A DNA stretch of 64,000 nucleotides from Desulfobulbaceae bacterium. Its GTDB lineage: Bacteria; Desulfobacterota; Desulfobulbia; Desulfobulbales; Desulfocapsaceae. Below, in pieces: positions 8,849 to 17,632 of the stretch. Each line of letters opens with the position of its first letter. The first letter of the stretch is position 1. The notes beneath the pieces are model-generated. The model was not told where the DNA came from. It was given only the letters and a program-made list of their open reading frames with translations, and searched no databases. The stretch lies in NCBI GenBank assembly GCA_011390165.1, contig JAABSV010000011.1, positions 1 through 64,000 on the forward strand, written 5' to 3'. Made by a program: the position numbers and the translations under genes.

Positions 8849-10045
8849 CTATCTCCTGAGGATCTCGGCGATGGCGTCACAGACAAAGTCGATATTGGCG
8901 GTGCGCAGGCCGGCCAGGTTGATCCGGCCGCCACCGACCATATAGATTCCCTTCTCGGTGCGCAGCTGCTCGACTATCGCATCGTTCAGGCCACTGAAGG
9001 AGAACATCCCCCGCTGGGCGGTTATGTAGGAGAAATCACCCGCCACCCCCCGCCGTGCCAGCCCTTCGACCAGGGCGGCACGCATCTCCTTGATGCGGTC
9101 GCGCATGGCGGCCAGTTCCGCCAGCCACTGCCGGTGCAGCTCCGGGGTACTGAGAACCTTCGCCACCACCAGGCCACCGTGGGCCGGGGGGTTGGAATAG
9201 ATGACCCGGACGGTGGCCTTGAGATGGCTCATCGCCACCGCCGCCTCGGCGGTATTGGGGCTGACGATGGTCAGGGCACCGGTTCTCTCGTTGTAGAGGC
9301 CGAAATTTTTCGAAAAGGAACTGGCAACAAAAAAGTCGGCGCCGCCGGCGGCAAAAACTTCCACGGCGCAGCGGTCTGCCTCAACCCCGTCTCCCAGCCC
9401 CTGGTAGGCAAAGTCGAGAAAGGCCAGCCAACCCCTCTCCCGGCTGAGGGCAGCCACTTCCCGCCATTGTTCCGGGCTCAGGTCAACCCCGCTCGGGTTG
9501 TGGCAACAGGCGTGGAGCAGGACGATGTCTCCGGCTGGAACCTGCCGCAGTGACGCGAGCATCCCGGCAAAATCGAGGCCGTGGCCGGCCGGGTCGTAGT
9601 AGTCGTACTCTGCCAGCGGAAAACCGCTGGCGGTGAAGACGCCACGATGGTTGGCCCAGGTGGGCCGGCTGATCCAGACCCTGGCGGTCGGGCGAAACTT
9701 TTTCAGCAACTCCCCCCCTACCCGCAAGGCCCCGGTGCCACCGGGGGTATGGACGGTTACCGCCCGCCCGGAACTGACCACCTCGGTGGCGTCACCAAAG
9801 AGCAGTCTCTGCACCTCGGCTGCGTACACGGCGTCGCCGGAGATCGGTAGATAGTTCTTCGAGGCCTCCTCGTCCAGGAGGAGCTTCTCGGCGGCCTTGA
9901 CGCAGTCGAGGACCGGCGTCAAACCGTTTTCGTCCTGATAAACCCCGACGCCAAGGTTGACCTTGGTGGGATTGGGGTCTTTTTTAAAGGCCTCGGTCAG
10001 GCCAAAGATGGCGTCGGCGGGAGCCGCCGCAATAGTGTTCCACAT
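8849..10045 (-). CDS. Aspartate/aromatic amino acid aminotransferase (class I, AspC/TyrB type)
   Basis: PLP enzyme transferring amino groups between aspartate or aromatic amino acids and 2-oxoglutarate in the cytosol. It shows the family opening DAIFGLTEAFKKDPNPTKVNLGVGVYQDENG. The PLP-binding triplet GTGALRVGGE is near residue 105, and HACCHNPSGVDLS and FLDFAYQGLGDG contact the cofactor. The Schiff-base lysine is in VASSFSKNFGLYNERTGAL. C-terminal GGGRINLAGL carries the substrate-carboxylate arginine region. Length 398, typical. GGGGATGTG-type spacing upstream gives a moderate ribosome site. The gene converges on hypD with only 14 nt between stop codons. AspC and TyrB cannot be separated by eye. 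Confidence 0.9.
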   Translation of the reverse strand: MWNTIAAAPADAIFGLTEAFKKDPNPTKVNLGVGVYQDENGLTPVLDCVKAAEKLLLDEEASKNYLPISGDAVYAAEVQRLLFGDATEVVSSGRAVTVHTPGGTGALRVGGELLKKFRPTARVWISRPTWANHRGVFTASGFPLAEYDYYDPAGHGLDFAGMLASLRQVPAGDIVLLHACCHNPSGVDLSPEQWREVAALSRERGWLAFLDFAYQGLGDGVEADRCAVEVFAAGGADFFVASSFSKNFGLYNERTGALTIVSPNTAEAAVAMSHLKATVRVIYSNPPAHGGLVVAKVLSTPELHRQWLAELAAMRDRIKEMRAALVEGLARRGVAGDFSYITAQRGMFSFSGLNDAIVEQLRTEKGIYMVGGGRINLAGLRTANIDFVCDAIAEILRR

Positions 10046-10345
10046 CCCCTGTTACCTCCCCAGCAAAGAGTTGTTGTCGAAAATGCCAAGCCTGCAAGCG
10101 TACCGGTTCCGGCCACATCGTGTCAACAGCAATTGCCCTGCTGCCGGTGGCAATATCCCAATCCTGTGCAGTACCAGGAGAGGGAGGCCGGGTGAATTTT
10201 CCCGCGCCGAAAAGTGCTTGCGAGCGCCTGGGGTTTACGCTAGGATAGTTTTGCGCGTAATCATCTTCTTAAACAGCCAGGCCCGCCCCGGCCGTGCTTT
10301 TCCGCATCCATCACTCTGACCGCCTGGTCGTCTCGGTGAACCCGT
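10046..10345. other. Divergent intergenic region between aminotransferase and aspartate kinase
   Basis: Three hundred bases without a gene. It must carry divergent promoters. A plausible sigma-70 promoter for the aspartate kinase is listed separately. I see no convincing hairpin or leader-peptide attenuator. Confidence 0.6.
10218..10246 (+). promoter_or_regulatory. Candidate sigma-70 promoter for aspartate kinase
   Basis: TTGCGA and TAGGAT are separated by 17 nt, a good match to -35/-10 boxes. The implied leader to the ATG is about 90 nt. Sequence match only. Confidence 0.45.
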
Positions 10346-11743
10346 ATGTCATCTGGCAAGCTCCGTATTGAAAAAATTGGCGGGACCAGCATGTCCCGCT
10401 TTGGCGAGGTTATGGAGAACGTCATGCTCCGTGACCCGGCGGACATTTACAACCGCATTTACGTGGTTTCCGCCTATTCCGGGATCACCAACGAGCTGCT
10501 GGAACACAAGAAAACCGGCCAACCGGGTATTTACCAGACCTTCGAGCAGGACAAGGAGTACCAACCGGCGATGATCAGCCTGCAGAACCGGCTCTGCGCC
10601 ATCAACCGCAGCTTCGCGGCCTTCGGGCTTGATGTGGCCACCGCCGACCACTTCATCTGCGAGCGGATAGCCTTTGCCGTCGACCTCCTCAAGAGCATGG
10701 ACACCGTCCTCTCCTCCGGGTATGTCCATCGCAATGAGGTACTGCTCGCCGCCCGGGAGCTCCTCGCCTCCCTCGGCGAAATGCACAGCGCCTTCAACAG
10801 CGCCAATATTCTTCAGAATCGAGGCTATGATGCCACCTTCGTCGACCTCAGCGGCTGGGGGGACCGGCGGGAGCGGACCATCGACGAGCGGATTCGCGAC
10901 ACCTTCGCCGGCCTCGATCCGGCCACCACCATCTGCGTCGCCACCGGCTACACCAAGGGCACCGAAGGGATCATGCGCGAGTTTGACCGCGGTTACTCGG
11001 AAGTCACCTTTTCCAAGATCGCCGTGCTCCTCAACGCCGCCGAGGCGGTGATCCATAAGGAGTACCACCTCTGTTCGGGCGATCCGGAAATCATCGGCGC
11101 CGACCGGGTCCACCCGATCTGCAACACCAACTTCGATGTCGCCGACCAGTTGGCCGATGTCGGCATGGAGGCGATCCATCCCAAGGCCTCCAAACCACTG
11201 GAGACCGCCGGCATCGCCATCCGGGTGATGAACGCCTTCGATCCCAGCCACAGTGGCACTTTGATCACCAAGGACTATATCTGCCCACGCTCAAAAACCG
11301 AAGTGATCACCGGTTCCAATACCGTCATCAACCTGGAGGTGCATGACACCAGGATGGTCGGCGAGGTTGGTTTCGACATGCGGATCATGCAGATCCTGGA
11401 GGCCCACAAGGTCAGCTACATCAACAAGGCCACCAACGCCAACACCATTGACATGATCATCTACGAAAAGGACTGCAGCCCGGAACTGGCCAGGGATATG
11501 GCGGAACATTTCGAAGTGGTCACCACCGAACCGGTGGCAATCGTCTGCGCCATCGGCTCGAACATCGCCAAGCCGGGCATTCTCGCCCGGGCAACTCTGG
11601 CCCTGGCAAAATCAAAGATCAATATCCTCACCGTCTCCCAGACCGCCCGGCAGACCAACATGCAGTTTACCATCCACCGCGAACACTTCGTCGAGGCGCA
11701 ACGTGCCCTGCACCAGGCACTTTGTGAAGATGAGAGTGAGTAA
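10346..11743 (+). CDS. Aspartate kinase (ACT-domain; resembles ectoine-type Ask)
   Basis: Phosphorylates L-aspartate, the first step towards lysine, threonine, methionine or ectoine. The N-terminal amino-acid kinase domain starts KLRIEKIGGTSMSRFG; the more usual lysC opening is KFGGTS. It continues with VSAYSGITNELL and VATGYTKGTEGIMREFDRGYSEVT, the aspartate/ATP loop. Two C-terminal ACT-like segments (about residues 320-465) include EVGFDMRIMQILE and CAIGSNIAKPGILARA. The IEKIGGTSMSR opening resembles the Ask_Ect class as I remember it, but no ectABC genes are nearby, so this may be the housekeeping enzyme. Length 465. The ribosome site is weak. Confidence 0.85.
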   Translation: MSSGKLRIEKIGGTSMSRFGEVMENVMLRDPADIYNRIYVVSAYSGITNELLEHKKTGQPGIYQTFEQDKEYQPAMISLQNRLCAINRSFAAFGLDVATADHFICERIAFAVDLLKSMDTVLSSGYVHRNEVLLAARELLASLGEMHSAFNSANILQNRGYDATFVDLSGWGDRRERTIDERIRDTFAGLDPATTICVATGYTKGTEGIMREFDRGYSEVTFSKIAVLLNAAEAVIHKEYHLCSGDPEIIGADRVHPICNTNFDVADQLADVGMEAIHPKASKPLETAGIAIRVMNAFDPSHSGTLITKDYICPRSKTEVITGSNTVINLEVHDTRMVGEVGFDMRIMQILEAHKVSYINKATNANTIDMIIYEKDCSPELARDMAEHFEVVTTEPVAIVCAIGSNIAKPGILARATLALAKSKINILTVSQTARQTNMQFTIHREHFVEAQRALHQALCEDESE

Positions 11744-11782
11744 CCGGCCTGGTCCGGACTTTCACTGGTGTAGGGGGAGAGA

Positions 11783-12286
11783 TCAGAGGACGTTGACCCG
11801 GACATCTTCAGAGAGGGCCTCGATCTCCCCGGCGATCGTCTCACTCACCGCCGCCTCGGGAACGATCAGGGTCAGTTTGGCCGAATAGACCGGGTCACCG
11901 ATGCCGTCCATGGCAAAGCGTCTGGCGTCCATGTTCTCCACCCTGATATCGAGATTGGCCAGAATGGTGCTGAGATCGCCGGTCAGTCCGGGGCGATCGA
12001 TGCAGTCAACGACCAGGTTGATCACCTTGGTCCCGATTCGGAACTGGTTGCCGGGTGGCGAGTAGGTAAAGGTCAGACTGGGGAACTGTTCCCGCAAGGC
12101 GGCCTGCAGCCCCTCTTCCTGCTCCGGGGCGACTACCACGTTCATGATGGCGGCAAACTGGCCATCAAGCTTGATCACCTTGCTGCTCAGCCACTCCCCC
12201 CCCCGACTGCGGGTAAACTGCGCCAGCGCCTTAATAATTCCTGGGAAATCAGGACCGTGGACAGTAGTCACAAAATTTCTGTTCAT
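11783..12286 (-). CDS. GcvR-like tandem ACT-domain regulatory protein
   Basis: Cytosolic protein made of two ACT domains (about residues 1-80 and 88-167), as in GcvR, the glycine cleavage system co-regulator. The first domain starts NFVTTVHGPDFPGIIKALAQF and the second has VVDCIDRPGLTGDLSTILANL; the G-P-D-x-PGI and DRPGL turns are the usual amino-acid-binding loops. Length 167 residues. The start was placed at the ATG after an AGG-rich stretch; a longer reading frame runs back into the neighbouring gene and has no family similarity. It follows the VKOR-family gene by about 25 nt. The effector amino acid is unknown. Confidence 0.78.
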   Translation of the reverse strand: MNRNFVTTVHGPDFPGIIKALAQFTRSRGGEWLSSKVIKLDGQFAAIMNVVVAPEQEEGLQAALREQFPSLTFTYSPPGNQFRIGTKVINLVVDCIDRPGLTGDLSTILANLDIRVENMDARRFAMDGIGDPVYSAKLTLIVPEAAVSETIAGEIEALSEDVRVNVL

Positions 12287-12311
12287 CCTTGAAGCCTCTT
12301 CTTCTCTGGCG

Positions 12312-13298
12312 CTACTCTCTGTTACCGGCCGCACTGTCGGCCTCAGGTGCCTCTTCTTCCGGGCAGTCGACAGCCAGGCCGCAGGCGTCCTGATCACTGC
12401 CGCCGCCAAGGAAAGGGAGGGTGAAACTGCTGCCGGCAGGGACGGCACTGGAACTCCCATGGTATTGGTCGACTGCTTTCGGCCGGCGACAGTTTGCCGC
12501 CAGATATTTTTGTATTCTCTGCTCTCCCCGCAACACCAGGGTCTGCCCCGCCTCATCGGCAATCAGGGTGGGAATGTCACCAATCGCCAGCGTTTTCAGC
12601 AAGGAAAGGTTGACCTCGGGTTGGTACTCCGGCAGGAAGGTCGCACCGGGAAAAGAAAAACCGGGAACCGGCTCCACCGGATTGAAGCGGACCGGACAGA
12701 AGTTCTCTTCCTGAAGAGTCTCGATCACCTTTTCACAATGGGGACAGGCGGCGGAAAAAAAGAGGTGGAGCGTGGGCCGCCCCTCCTCGCCGGGCAAGAC
12801 GGCTATAGTGCCTGCTGCCAGCGTCAGCGCGGAACCGCCGGCTGGCCCACCAGTAAAGCGCAGGCTGAAGAGGGTGAGCAAAACGGCGACGAACAGTACC
12901 GTGCCTCGAAAGATCTGCCGTGGTCCGGAGAGCAGATTGAGGAGGACAACGGCGGCAAAGACCGCCAGACAGTAGGAGCAGAACGATCCGGCTATGGCGT
13001 ACTGAAAGAAAAGTAAAACCGCCTCGGCAACCAGACCGGCCAACAGCAACAGCCGGGCCAGCCGGTGCCAGTGGCCGGCACCCTTATGCCCCCAGAGAAA
13101 GAGCCAGAAGAGGGCCTGGAAAAAAAGCAGCCCGGCAATATTGAAATAGAGCGGAGGAACCCGGGTCAGCTGCTCGACAATGGCGCAGCCGTCGTCTAGA
13201 CAGATACCTTTACCGCCGATAAACATCAGATAGGCCTGAACCCCGACCCCCAGGCTGGCCACAAAGGCGATGATCGCTCGTATCATGCAGTTTTCCAT
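12312..13298 (-). CDS. VKOR-family disulfide-forming protein fused to thioredoxin-like domain
   Basis: Inner-membrane oxidase that makes disulfides in exported proteins, the functional equivalent of DsbB plus DsbA. The N-terminal half has four to five membrane segments. It carries the VKOR loop cysteines in GICLDDGCAIVE and the quinone-proximal CxxC in AGSFCSYCLAVF. The C-terminal half is a thioredoxin-fold domain with LFFSAACPHCEKVIETL (CPHC, as in DsbA) and a cis-proline region GDIPTL. Length about 328. Candidate starts are close together (ATG at 13298 or 13286) and neither has a strong ribosome site. The last 50 residues are a low-complexity acidic tail. Menaquinone made by the MenA of this window would be the natural electron acceptor. 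Confidence 0.85.
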   Translation of the reverse strand: MENCMIRAIIAFVASLGVGVQAYLMFIGGKGICLDDGCAIVEQLTRVPPLYFNIAGLLFFQALFWLFLWGHKGAGHWHRLARLLLLAGLVAEAVLLFFQYAIAGSFCSYCLAVFAAVVLLNLLSGPRQIFRGTVLFVAVLLTLFSLRFTGGPAGGSALTLAAGTIAVLPGEEGRPTLHLFFSAACPHCEKVIETLQEENFCPVRFNPVEPVPGFSFPGATFLPEYQPEVNLSLLKTLAIGDIPTLIADEAGQTLVLRGEQRIQKYLAANCRRPKAVDQYHGSSSAVPAGSSFTLPFLGGGSDQDACGLAVDCPEEEAPEADSAAGNRE

Positions 13299-13760
13299 GC
13301 TGGCGAATAGAGTACCCCCGACCGGATACCGCTTCGCGGTTGACAGGTGAGGAGAAACACCCGTATTGTGCAGATCCATATTCTCTCGTACCCGTTCACC
13401 ATCACCCCATTCTTGCCCGGTCAGGCCACCGCATAGAGCTGACTCATAGAGCCAACTCCAGCTCGGTGGCCTGCCTCAACGAACCCGGAGCACTGGCTGA
13501 ACGGGTACAGATCCGGGTTCCGCAACCTTTTGCTGCAAACCGGAGAACGATTACTTTTTCTCAAACAACAAGGGCTGTATTTAAGTAAAAATTGCCCGGA
13601 ACTGCAACCGAGAAGGAGACGGTCTGGAAAACAAAGCGCCGGAAAAGTGCCGCCGGTGCGGTGCCCGGCAATTTCCGACCCCGATCGTGCTGCCCGCCAA
13701 GCAGCGCCGGCGACCAGTACTGCCAGACCGCCAAACGCGAGCCACTTGAGGACAATGCCG
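13299..13760. other. Intergenic region carrying structured repeat copy A
   Basis: About 460 nt between divergent genes. The centre is copy A of the dispersed repeat. Short ORFs on both strands exist but have no family similarity and are partly produced by the repeat itself. Confidence 0.6.
13388..13550 (+). repeat. Dispersed structured intergenic repeat, copy A
   Basis: Member of a four-copy family in this window. It begins GTACCCGTTCA, which pairs with TGAACGGGTAC at 13498-13508. Inside, CAGGCCACCG pairs with CGGTGGCCTG. It ends near GGAGAACGA. This copy is 13 nt longer than the others because of a local duplication (CATAGAGCTGACT next to CATAGAGCCAACT). It sits between the VKOR-fusion and elaA genes. 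Confidence 0.85.
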
Positions 13761-14237
13761 ATGAAGAATATCGACTGGCAATGGTACAATTTCGCCGAAC
13801 TGCCCCTGGAACTGCTCTATGCGATCCTTCGCCTTCGCCAGCAGGTCTTTGTGGTTGAACAGCGCTGTGCCTACCTTGACTGTGACGGAGAGGACCAGCA
13901 CAGCCTGCATCTGGTTGGCCGACTGGCCGGGGCTGAGTCCTCGGAGCCAATCGCCTATCTCCGTCTGCTCCATCGGCATCACCCCGATGAATCGCTGCGC
14001 CTCGGCCGGATTCTCAACCACTCCACATTCCGTGGTCAGGGGATCGGCAATACTCTGCTCGAAGAGGGGTTACGGCGTTGCAGCATTGTCGCGCCCATGC
14101 TGCCCATCGGCATCGCCGCGCAACAGCATCTCTGCAGCTGGTACCACAGTTTTGGCTTTCAGACGGTCTCAACACCGTATGACGAAGACGGTATCCTCCA
14201 TGTCGAGATGGTCCGCCCGCCCCTTTCCGCCCGCTGA
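13761..14237 (+). CDS. elaA: GNAT-family acetyltransferase, ElaA type
   Basis: Predicted cytosolic N-acetyltransferase of the ElaA branch. The protein has the ElaA-type opening WYNFAELPLELLYAILRLRQ, then VFVVEQRCAYLDCDGEDQ, which is diagnostic for the family. LGRILNHSTFRGQGIGNTLLEEGL follows, where RGQGIG is the acetyl-CoA pyrophosphate loop. QQHLCSWYHSFGF is the C-terminal substrate motif. Length 158, close to E. coli ElaA (about 150). I chose the ATG with GAGG 9 nt upstream; another ATG two codons earlier is possible. The physiological substrate of ElaA is not established. Confidence 0.88.
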   Translation: MKNIDWQWYNFAELPLELLYAILRLRQQVFVVEQRCAYLDCDGEDQHSLHLVGRLAGAESSEPIAYLRLLHRHHPDESLRLGRILNHSTFRGQGIGNTLLEEGLRRCSIVAPMLPIGIAAQQHLCSWYHSFGFQTVSTPYDEDGILHVEMVRPPLSAR

Positions 14238-14431
14238 CTCTTTCCGGCAACGCCGACAAACTCCCCACCTGCGGCCGGAAAATGGTACCGCCCTGTCGAC
14301 AAAGTTTGTCAAAATCTCGAAAATACGATACGTTGGTAGGCTGCCCGAAACAGTGATGCGACACCTCCGCTGCCGACCGGCCCACAACAACCTCTACCAC
14401 CCGGCAGGCAAAGGCGCCGAGACGTAAAATT

Positions 14432-16009
14432 ATGTCGAGAATTATTTTCTATACATTGATTTGTAGTATCCTTGCGTTCTCCTCAAGCTATGCTCAAGAG
14501 GATGTCGACGGGGGCGAAATAACCGGCAGGGATTGGTCCTTTCACTACTACAGCAGCGCCAACGACTCCACCGGCCACCTTCTGGTGGTGGAAAAGAGAC
14601 ACCAACGGCTTACCCTCTACACCCTCCGCGACCACCTTGAGGCGGAACTCAGTTTTCCCTGCGCCACCGGTGAAAACGGCGGCAACAAGCTGACCAGCGG
14701 CGACTCAAGAACACCGGAGGGGATCTATTTCATCACGGAAATCTACGAAGACAAAAAGATCACCATCTTCGGCAGCCGGGCCTTTCATCTCGATTACCCC
14801 AACGTCTTCGACCGCCAGGCCGGACGCCAGGGAAACGGGATATTCATCCACGGCACCAACAAGAATCTGGTCCCCAACAGTACCAACGGCTGTATCACTC
14901 TGGACAACCACGACCTCGACCAACTCGCCCCCTACCTGACCGTACAGAACCTGCCGATACTGATCGTCGACAGCCTGGCCGAACCGGCGGACGCAGAAAA
15001 GATGGTCCTATCTCACAACGATGACAACTTCCTGAACATTCTCAAACAGATGGCCATAACGCCCGGGAAGGTTGCCGCCGAGAACATCAGCCGGCTCTAT
15101 TTTCTCCGGCAGGGTGGGCAGGCCGTTGCCTCCCTCAGTTATACCGAGTTTGATGGCGGTGTCCTCCAGTACCGCCATCAGCAACGGAGTTATCTGGCTG
15201 CCGGAATTTCCAGGCAGTGGTTGACCCTGCAAAGCTTTCAGCACCAGGAAACCTCCCCTACACTGATCGCCCGACTGCCGCTCAAGGAGCGCCACATGTT
15301 GGCAGCAAGAGGACCGGCGGTCATCAAGCCCATCCAGACTGTCCAGCCCACCGAGTCGAGAGCAGCCGAAGGGCTGCCGCCCGAAGAAGGCCAGCCCGCT
15401 CTGCCAATGTCTGTTCAGCAACCGATCATCGCTGAGCCACCAGCGGCGACATCCAGCGAACCGCCCCCGACACCCTGGCCCGGCAGCAGCCCAGCGACAG
15501 TGACTGTACCGAGCCCCGGGCCAACCAGCCGGGAGAGTGTTGTGCTGAAATCCCATGCCACGGCAGAACCACTTCAGCTTCTTGCTGAAACCAAAAAGAT
15601 GGCTGTCAGCGCTCCAACCCGACCGGTAAGGTTAACCGAACCGGTTGCCGCAGTCCCTCCGGCCGACAGCACCGGCGAAACCCTGTCGGAAATTATCGCC
15701 TTTCTGGAAAAGTGGCGCAGTGCCTGGGCCGGCAAGGATATCCATACCTATCTCGACTGCTACCACCCCTCTTTCACCAGTGACGGGCTTGACCTGAACG
15801 GCTGGCGGGCAAGGAAAAGTGCCCTGAACAACCGCTACCGCTATATTGACATCACCCTCGGTCTCCCCGCAATAGAGTTCCGGGACGGCTTTGCCGTCGT
15901 CACCTTTGTCCAGGAGTACCAGTCGGACCAATACCGGAGCAAAGGGGTTAAAACCCTCCACCTGCGCCATGATGGCCAAGGCTGGAAGATCCATCGAGAA
16001 GGGATGTAA
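14432..16009 (+). CDS. Periplasmic YkuD-domain L,D-carboxypeptidase/transpeptidase with NTF2-like C-terminus (Csd6/Pgp2-like)
   Basis: Exported peptidoglycan-modifying enzyme. A signal peptide occupies about residues 1-21 (ending SSYAQE). The YkuD catalytic domain follows, with RLTLYTLRDHLEAELSFPCA and the active-site stretch from His140 to Cys154 (H-G-T-N...S-T-N-G-C). A proline-rich linker lies at about residues 300-420. The last 100 residues form an NTF2/SnoaL-like domain (FLEKWRSAWAGKDIHTYLDC). YkuD plus NTF2 is the architecture of Helicobacter Csd6 and Campylobacter Pgp2, which trim stem peptides to set helical shape. The next gene is a Csd4/Pgp1-like carboxypeptidase, so the pair is best read as a cell-shape module. 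Plain L,D-transpeptidase activity is the alternative. Confidence 0.85.
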   Translation: MSRIIFYTLICSILAFSSSYAQEDVDGGEITGRDWSFHYYSSANDSTGHLLVVEKRHQRLTLYTLRDHLEAELSFPCATGENGGNKLTSGDSRTPEGIYFITEIYEDKKITIFGSRAFHLDYPNVFDRQAGRQGNGIFIHGTNKNLVPNSTNGCITLDNHDLDQLAPYLTVQNLPILIVDSLAEPADAEKMVLSHNDDNFLNILKQMAITPGKVAAENISRLYFLRQGGQAVASLSYTEFDGGVLQYRHQQRSYLAAGISRQWLTLQSFQHQETSPTLIARLPLKERHMLAARGPAVIKPIQTVQPTESRAAEGLPPEEGQPALPMSVQQPIIAEPPAATSSEPPPTPWPGSSPATVTVPSPGPTSRESVVLKSHATAEPLQLLAETKKMAVSAPTRPVRLTEPVAAVPPADSTGETLSEIIAFLEKWRSAWAGKDIHTYLDCYHPSFTSDGLDLNGWRARKSALNNRYRYIDITLGLPAIEFRDGFAVVTFVQEYQSDQYRSKGVKTLHLRHDGQGWKIHREGM

Positions 16010-16038
16010 CTTCTCTCAAGACTCGCACCACAGCAACC

Positions 16039-17586
16039 ATGAACATGCCCTTTTTCCTGTTCTGCCGGTGCCTCTGCCTGGCACTGCTCCCGGCCCTGGC
16101 CCTTTTCCTCACTCCCTTCCGTTCGGTCTGGGCCAACAGCCACCAGAGCCTTCATGACGTCTATCTTGCAAACACCGAACACGAACTCCATGTTTTCCGC
16201 ATTTACGGTAAGATACCGGGGAAAACCATCATGCTGATCGGTGGCATTCAAGGTGATGAACCGGGTGGCTACCTGACCGCTGACCTGTACGCCGATATCA
16301 GTTTGCAGAAAGGCAACCTGATTGTTGTTCCCCGGGCCAATTTCTACTCGATTCTGCTCAACCAGAGAAACGGCCTCACCGGCGACATGAACCGGAAGTT
16401 CGGCGACCAGGAGCAGAGCCAGAAAAACATGGAGCAGGAGATCGTCACCATTTTGAAGAAATTAATCGATGAGGCTGACTGCCTCCTCAACCTGCACGAA
16501 GGTTCCGGCTATTACCACCCGGAATGGCTGAGCGAAATGGAAAACCCCAGCCGGTTCGGCCAGTCATTGATCTACGATGCCGCCCGGTACCAGGTGGCCG
16601 CCACCGGTACCACCATCGATCTGGCGACCCTGGCAGAACGGGTTCTGGACCGGGTCAATCTGCAGATCGAAAACCCCCGCTACCATTTTCGGAGCAACAA
16701 CCACGACACCGTCTCCGACCACAGCCCCCACCTGGAACAGCGCAAATCGGCCACCTACTATGCCTTGACCAGGGCCAACATCCCTGCCTTCGGGGTCGAA
16801 ACCTCAAAATTCATCCCCAGCAACAACGACAAGGTTCATCTGCAGAAACTGGTGGTCAACGCCTTCATGGCCGAGTTTGACATTGTCCCGGAGGCCCCTG
16901 GACAACATGTGGACCTGGCCGAGATTGATTACGTTCTTGTCCAGATCAACGGCAGGTTGCCCTATGCCGTTACCGCCGGAGCTACCCTTGAGATCGACAA
17001 TGGTGACGAGGTGGTGGTCACCGATATCATCGCCAGCCATGGCCGTGGTCTGGTTGCCGATTTTCTCGGGGTCGGCAGTTACAACGATACCCGCTTGCCG
17101 TTCCGGATCACCGCCCCGACCCGGATCACCATCCGCAAGGATGCCAAGTCCTGCGCCCATGTGGACATTGCCATCCGCCCGAAGGACTCGGAAAAGGCCC
17201 CCTCCCTTGAAGAATCGGTCATTGAACCGCCACTGAACCAGTTACGGACGGAAGAACTCCTGATTAACGTCGACGGCGAACTCTTTACCATCACCGAAGG
17301 GGAAGAACTGGCTATCCCCAGGGACAAGGTCCTGACTATCCGTGGGGTGCGGAGCAATATCAGCCGGCTGGACGGGGAAATATCCGCCAACCTGAAGGGC
17401 TACGTGCCACCTAACCAGAAGACCAACGACGGCAACGACCTTAACTATCCGGTCTTTCCACGACAGGATCTGTGGATTCGCTACTCGGAAAAGGGACTCG
17501 GCCTCCGCTACCCCATCCACACAACCTACAACAACAACGAAATCGGCGTCTTCTGGATCCGACTGGAGCAACTGCCGGTCCACTGA
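16039..17586 (+). CDS. Periplasmic M14/M99-type zinc D,L-carboxypeptidase (Csd4/Pgp1-like)
   Basis: Exported metallopeptidase expected to trim muramyl tripeptides to dipeptides. A signal peptide covers residues 1-33. The zinc site reads IGGIQGDEPGG: Gln71 and Glu74 replace the usual His-x-x-Glu, and His153 lies in LLNLHEGSG. As I recall, Helicobacter Csd4 binds zinc through Gln46, Glu49 and His128, and the spacing Gln-to-His (82 residues) is identical here. The C-terminal part (about 300-515) is beta-rich, as in Csd4. It starts 29 nt after the Csd6-like gene, so they are probably co-transcribed. Length 515. Confidence 0.85.
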   Translation: MNMPFFLFCRCLCLALLPALALFLTPFRSVWANSHQSLHDVYLANTEHELHVFRIYGKIPGKTIMLIGGIQGDEPGGYLTADLYADISLQKGNLIVVPRANFYSILLNQRNGLTGDMNRKFGDQEQSQKNMEQEIVTILKKLIDEADCLLNLHEGSGYYHPEWLSEMENPSRFGQSLIYDAARYQVAATGTTIDLATLAERVLDRVNLQIENPRYHFRSNNHDTVSDHSPHLEQRKSATYYALTRANIPAFGVETSKFIPSNNDKVHLQKLVVNAFMAEFDIVPEAPGQHVDLAEIDYVLVQINGRLPYAVTAGATLEIDNGDEVVVTDIIASHGRGLVADFLGVGSYNDTRLPFRITAPTRITIRKDAKSCAHVDIAIRPKDSEKAPSLEESVIEPPLNQLRTEELLINVDGELFTITEGEELAIPRDKVLTIRGVRSNISRLDGEISANLKGYVPPNQKTNDGNDLNYPVFPRQDLWIRYSEKGLGLRYPIHTTYNNNEIGVFWIRLEQLPVH

Positions 17587-17632
17587 ACACTGAGCACCGG
17601 ATACCAGCAACCTAGAACCTCGGAGCAAAATT

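Noticed and set aside
13340-13588. Small ORFs with similar peptides (HRANSSSVA..., LNEPG...ERVQ) at 13.3 and 21.0 kb
   Set aside because: The similarity comes from repeat copies A and B being read in the same frame. Copies C and D do not keep the frame, so these are not a protein family.
14280-14340. GACAAAGTTTGTC palindrome as another regulator operator
   Set aside because: It does not fit the TTGTnnACAA core and is a single short palindrome upstream of the Csd6-like gene; chance is likely.
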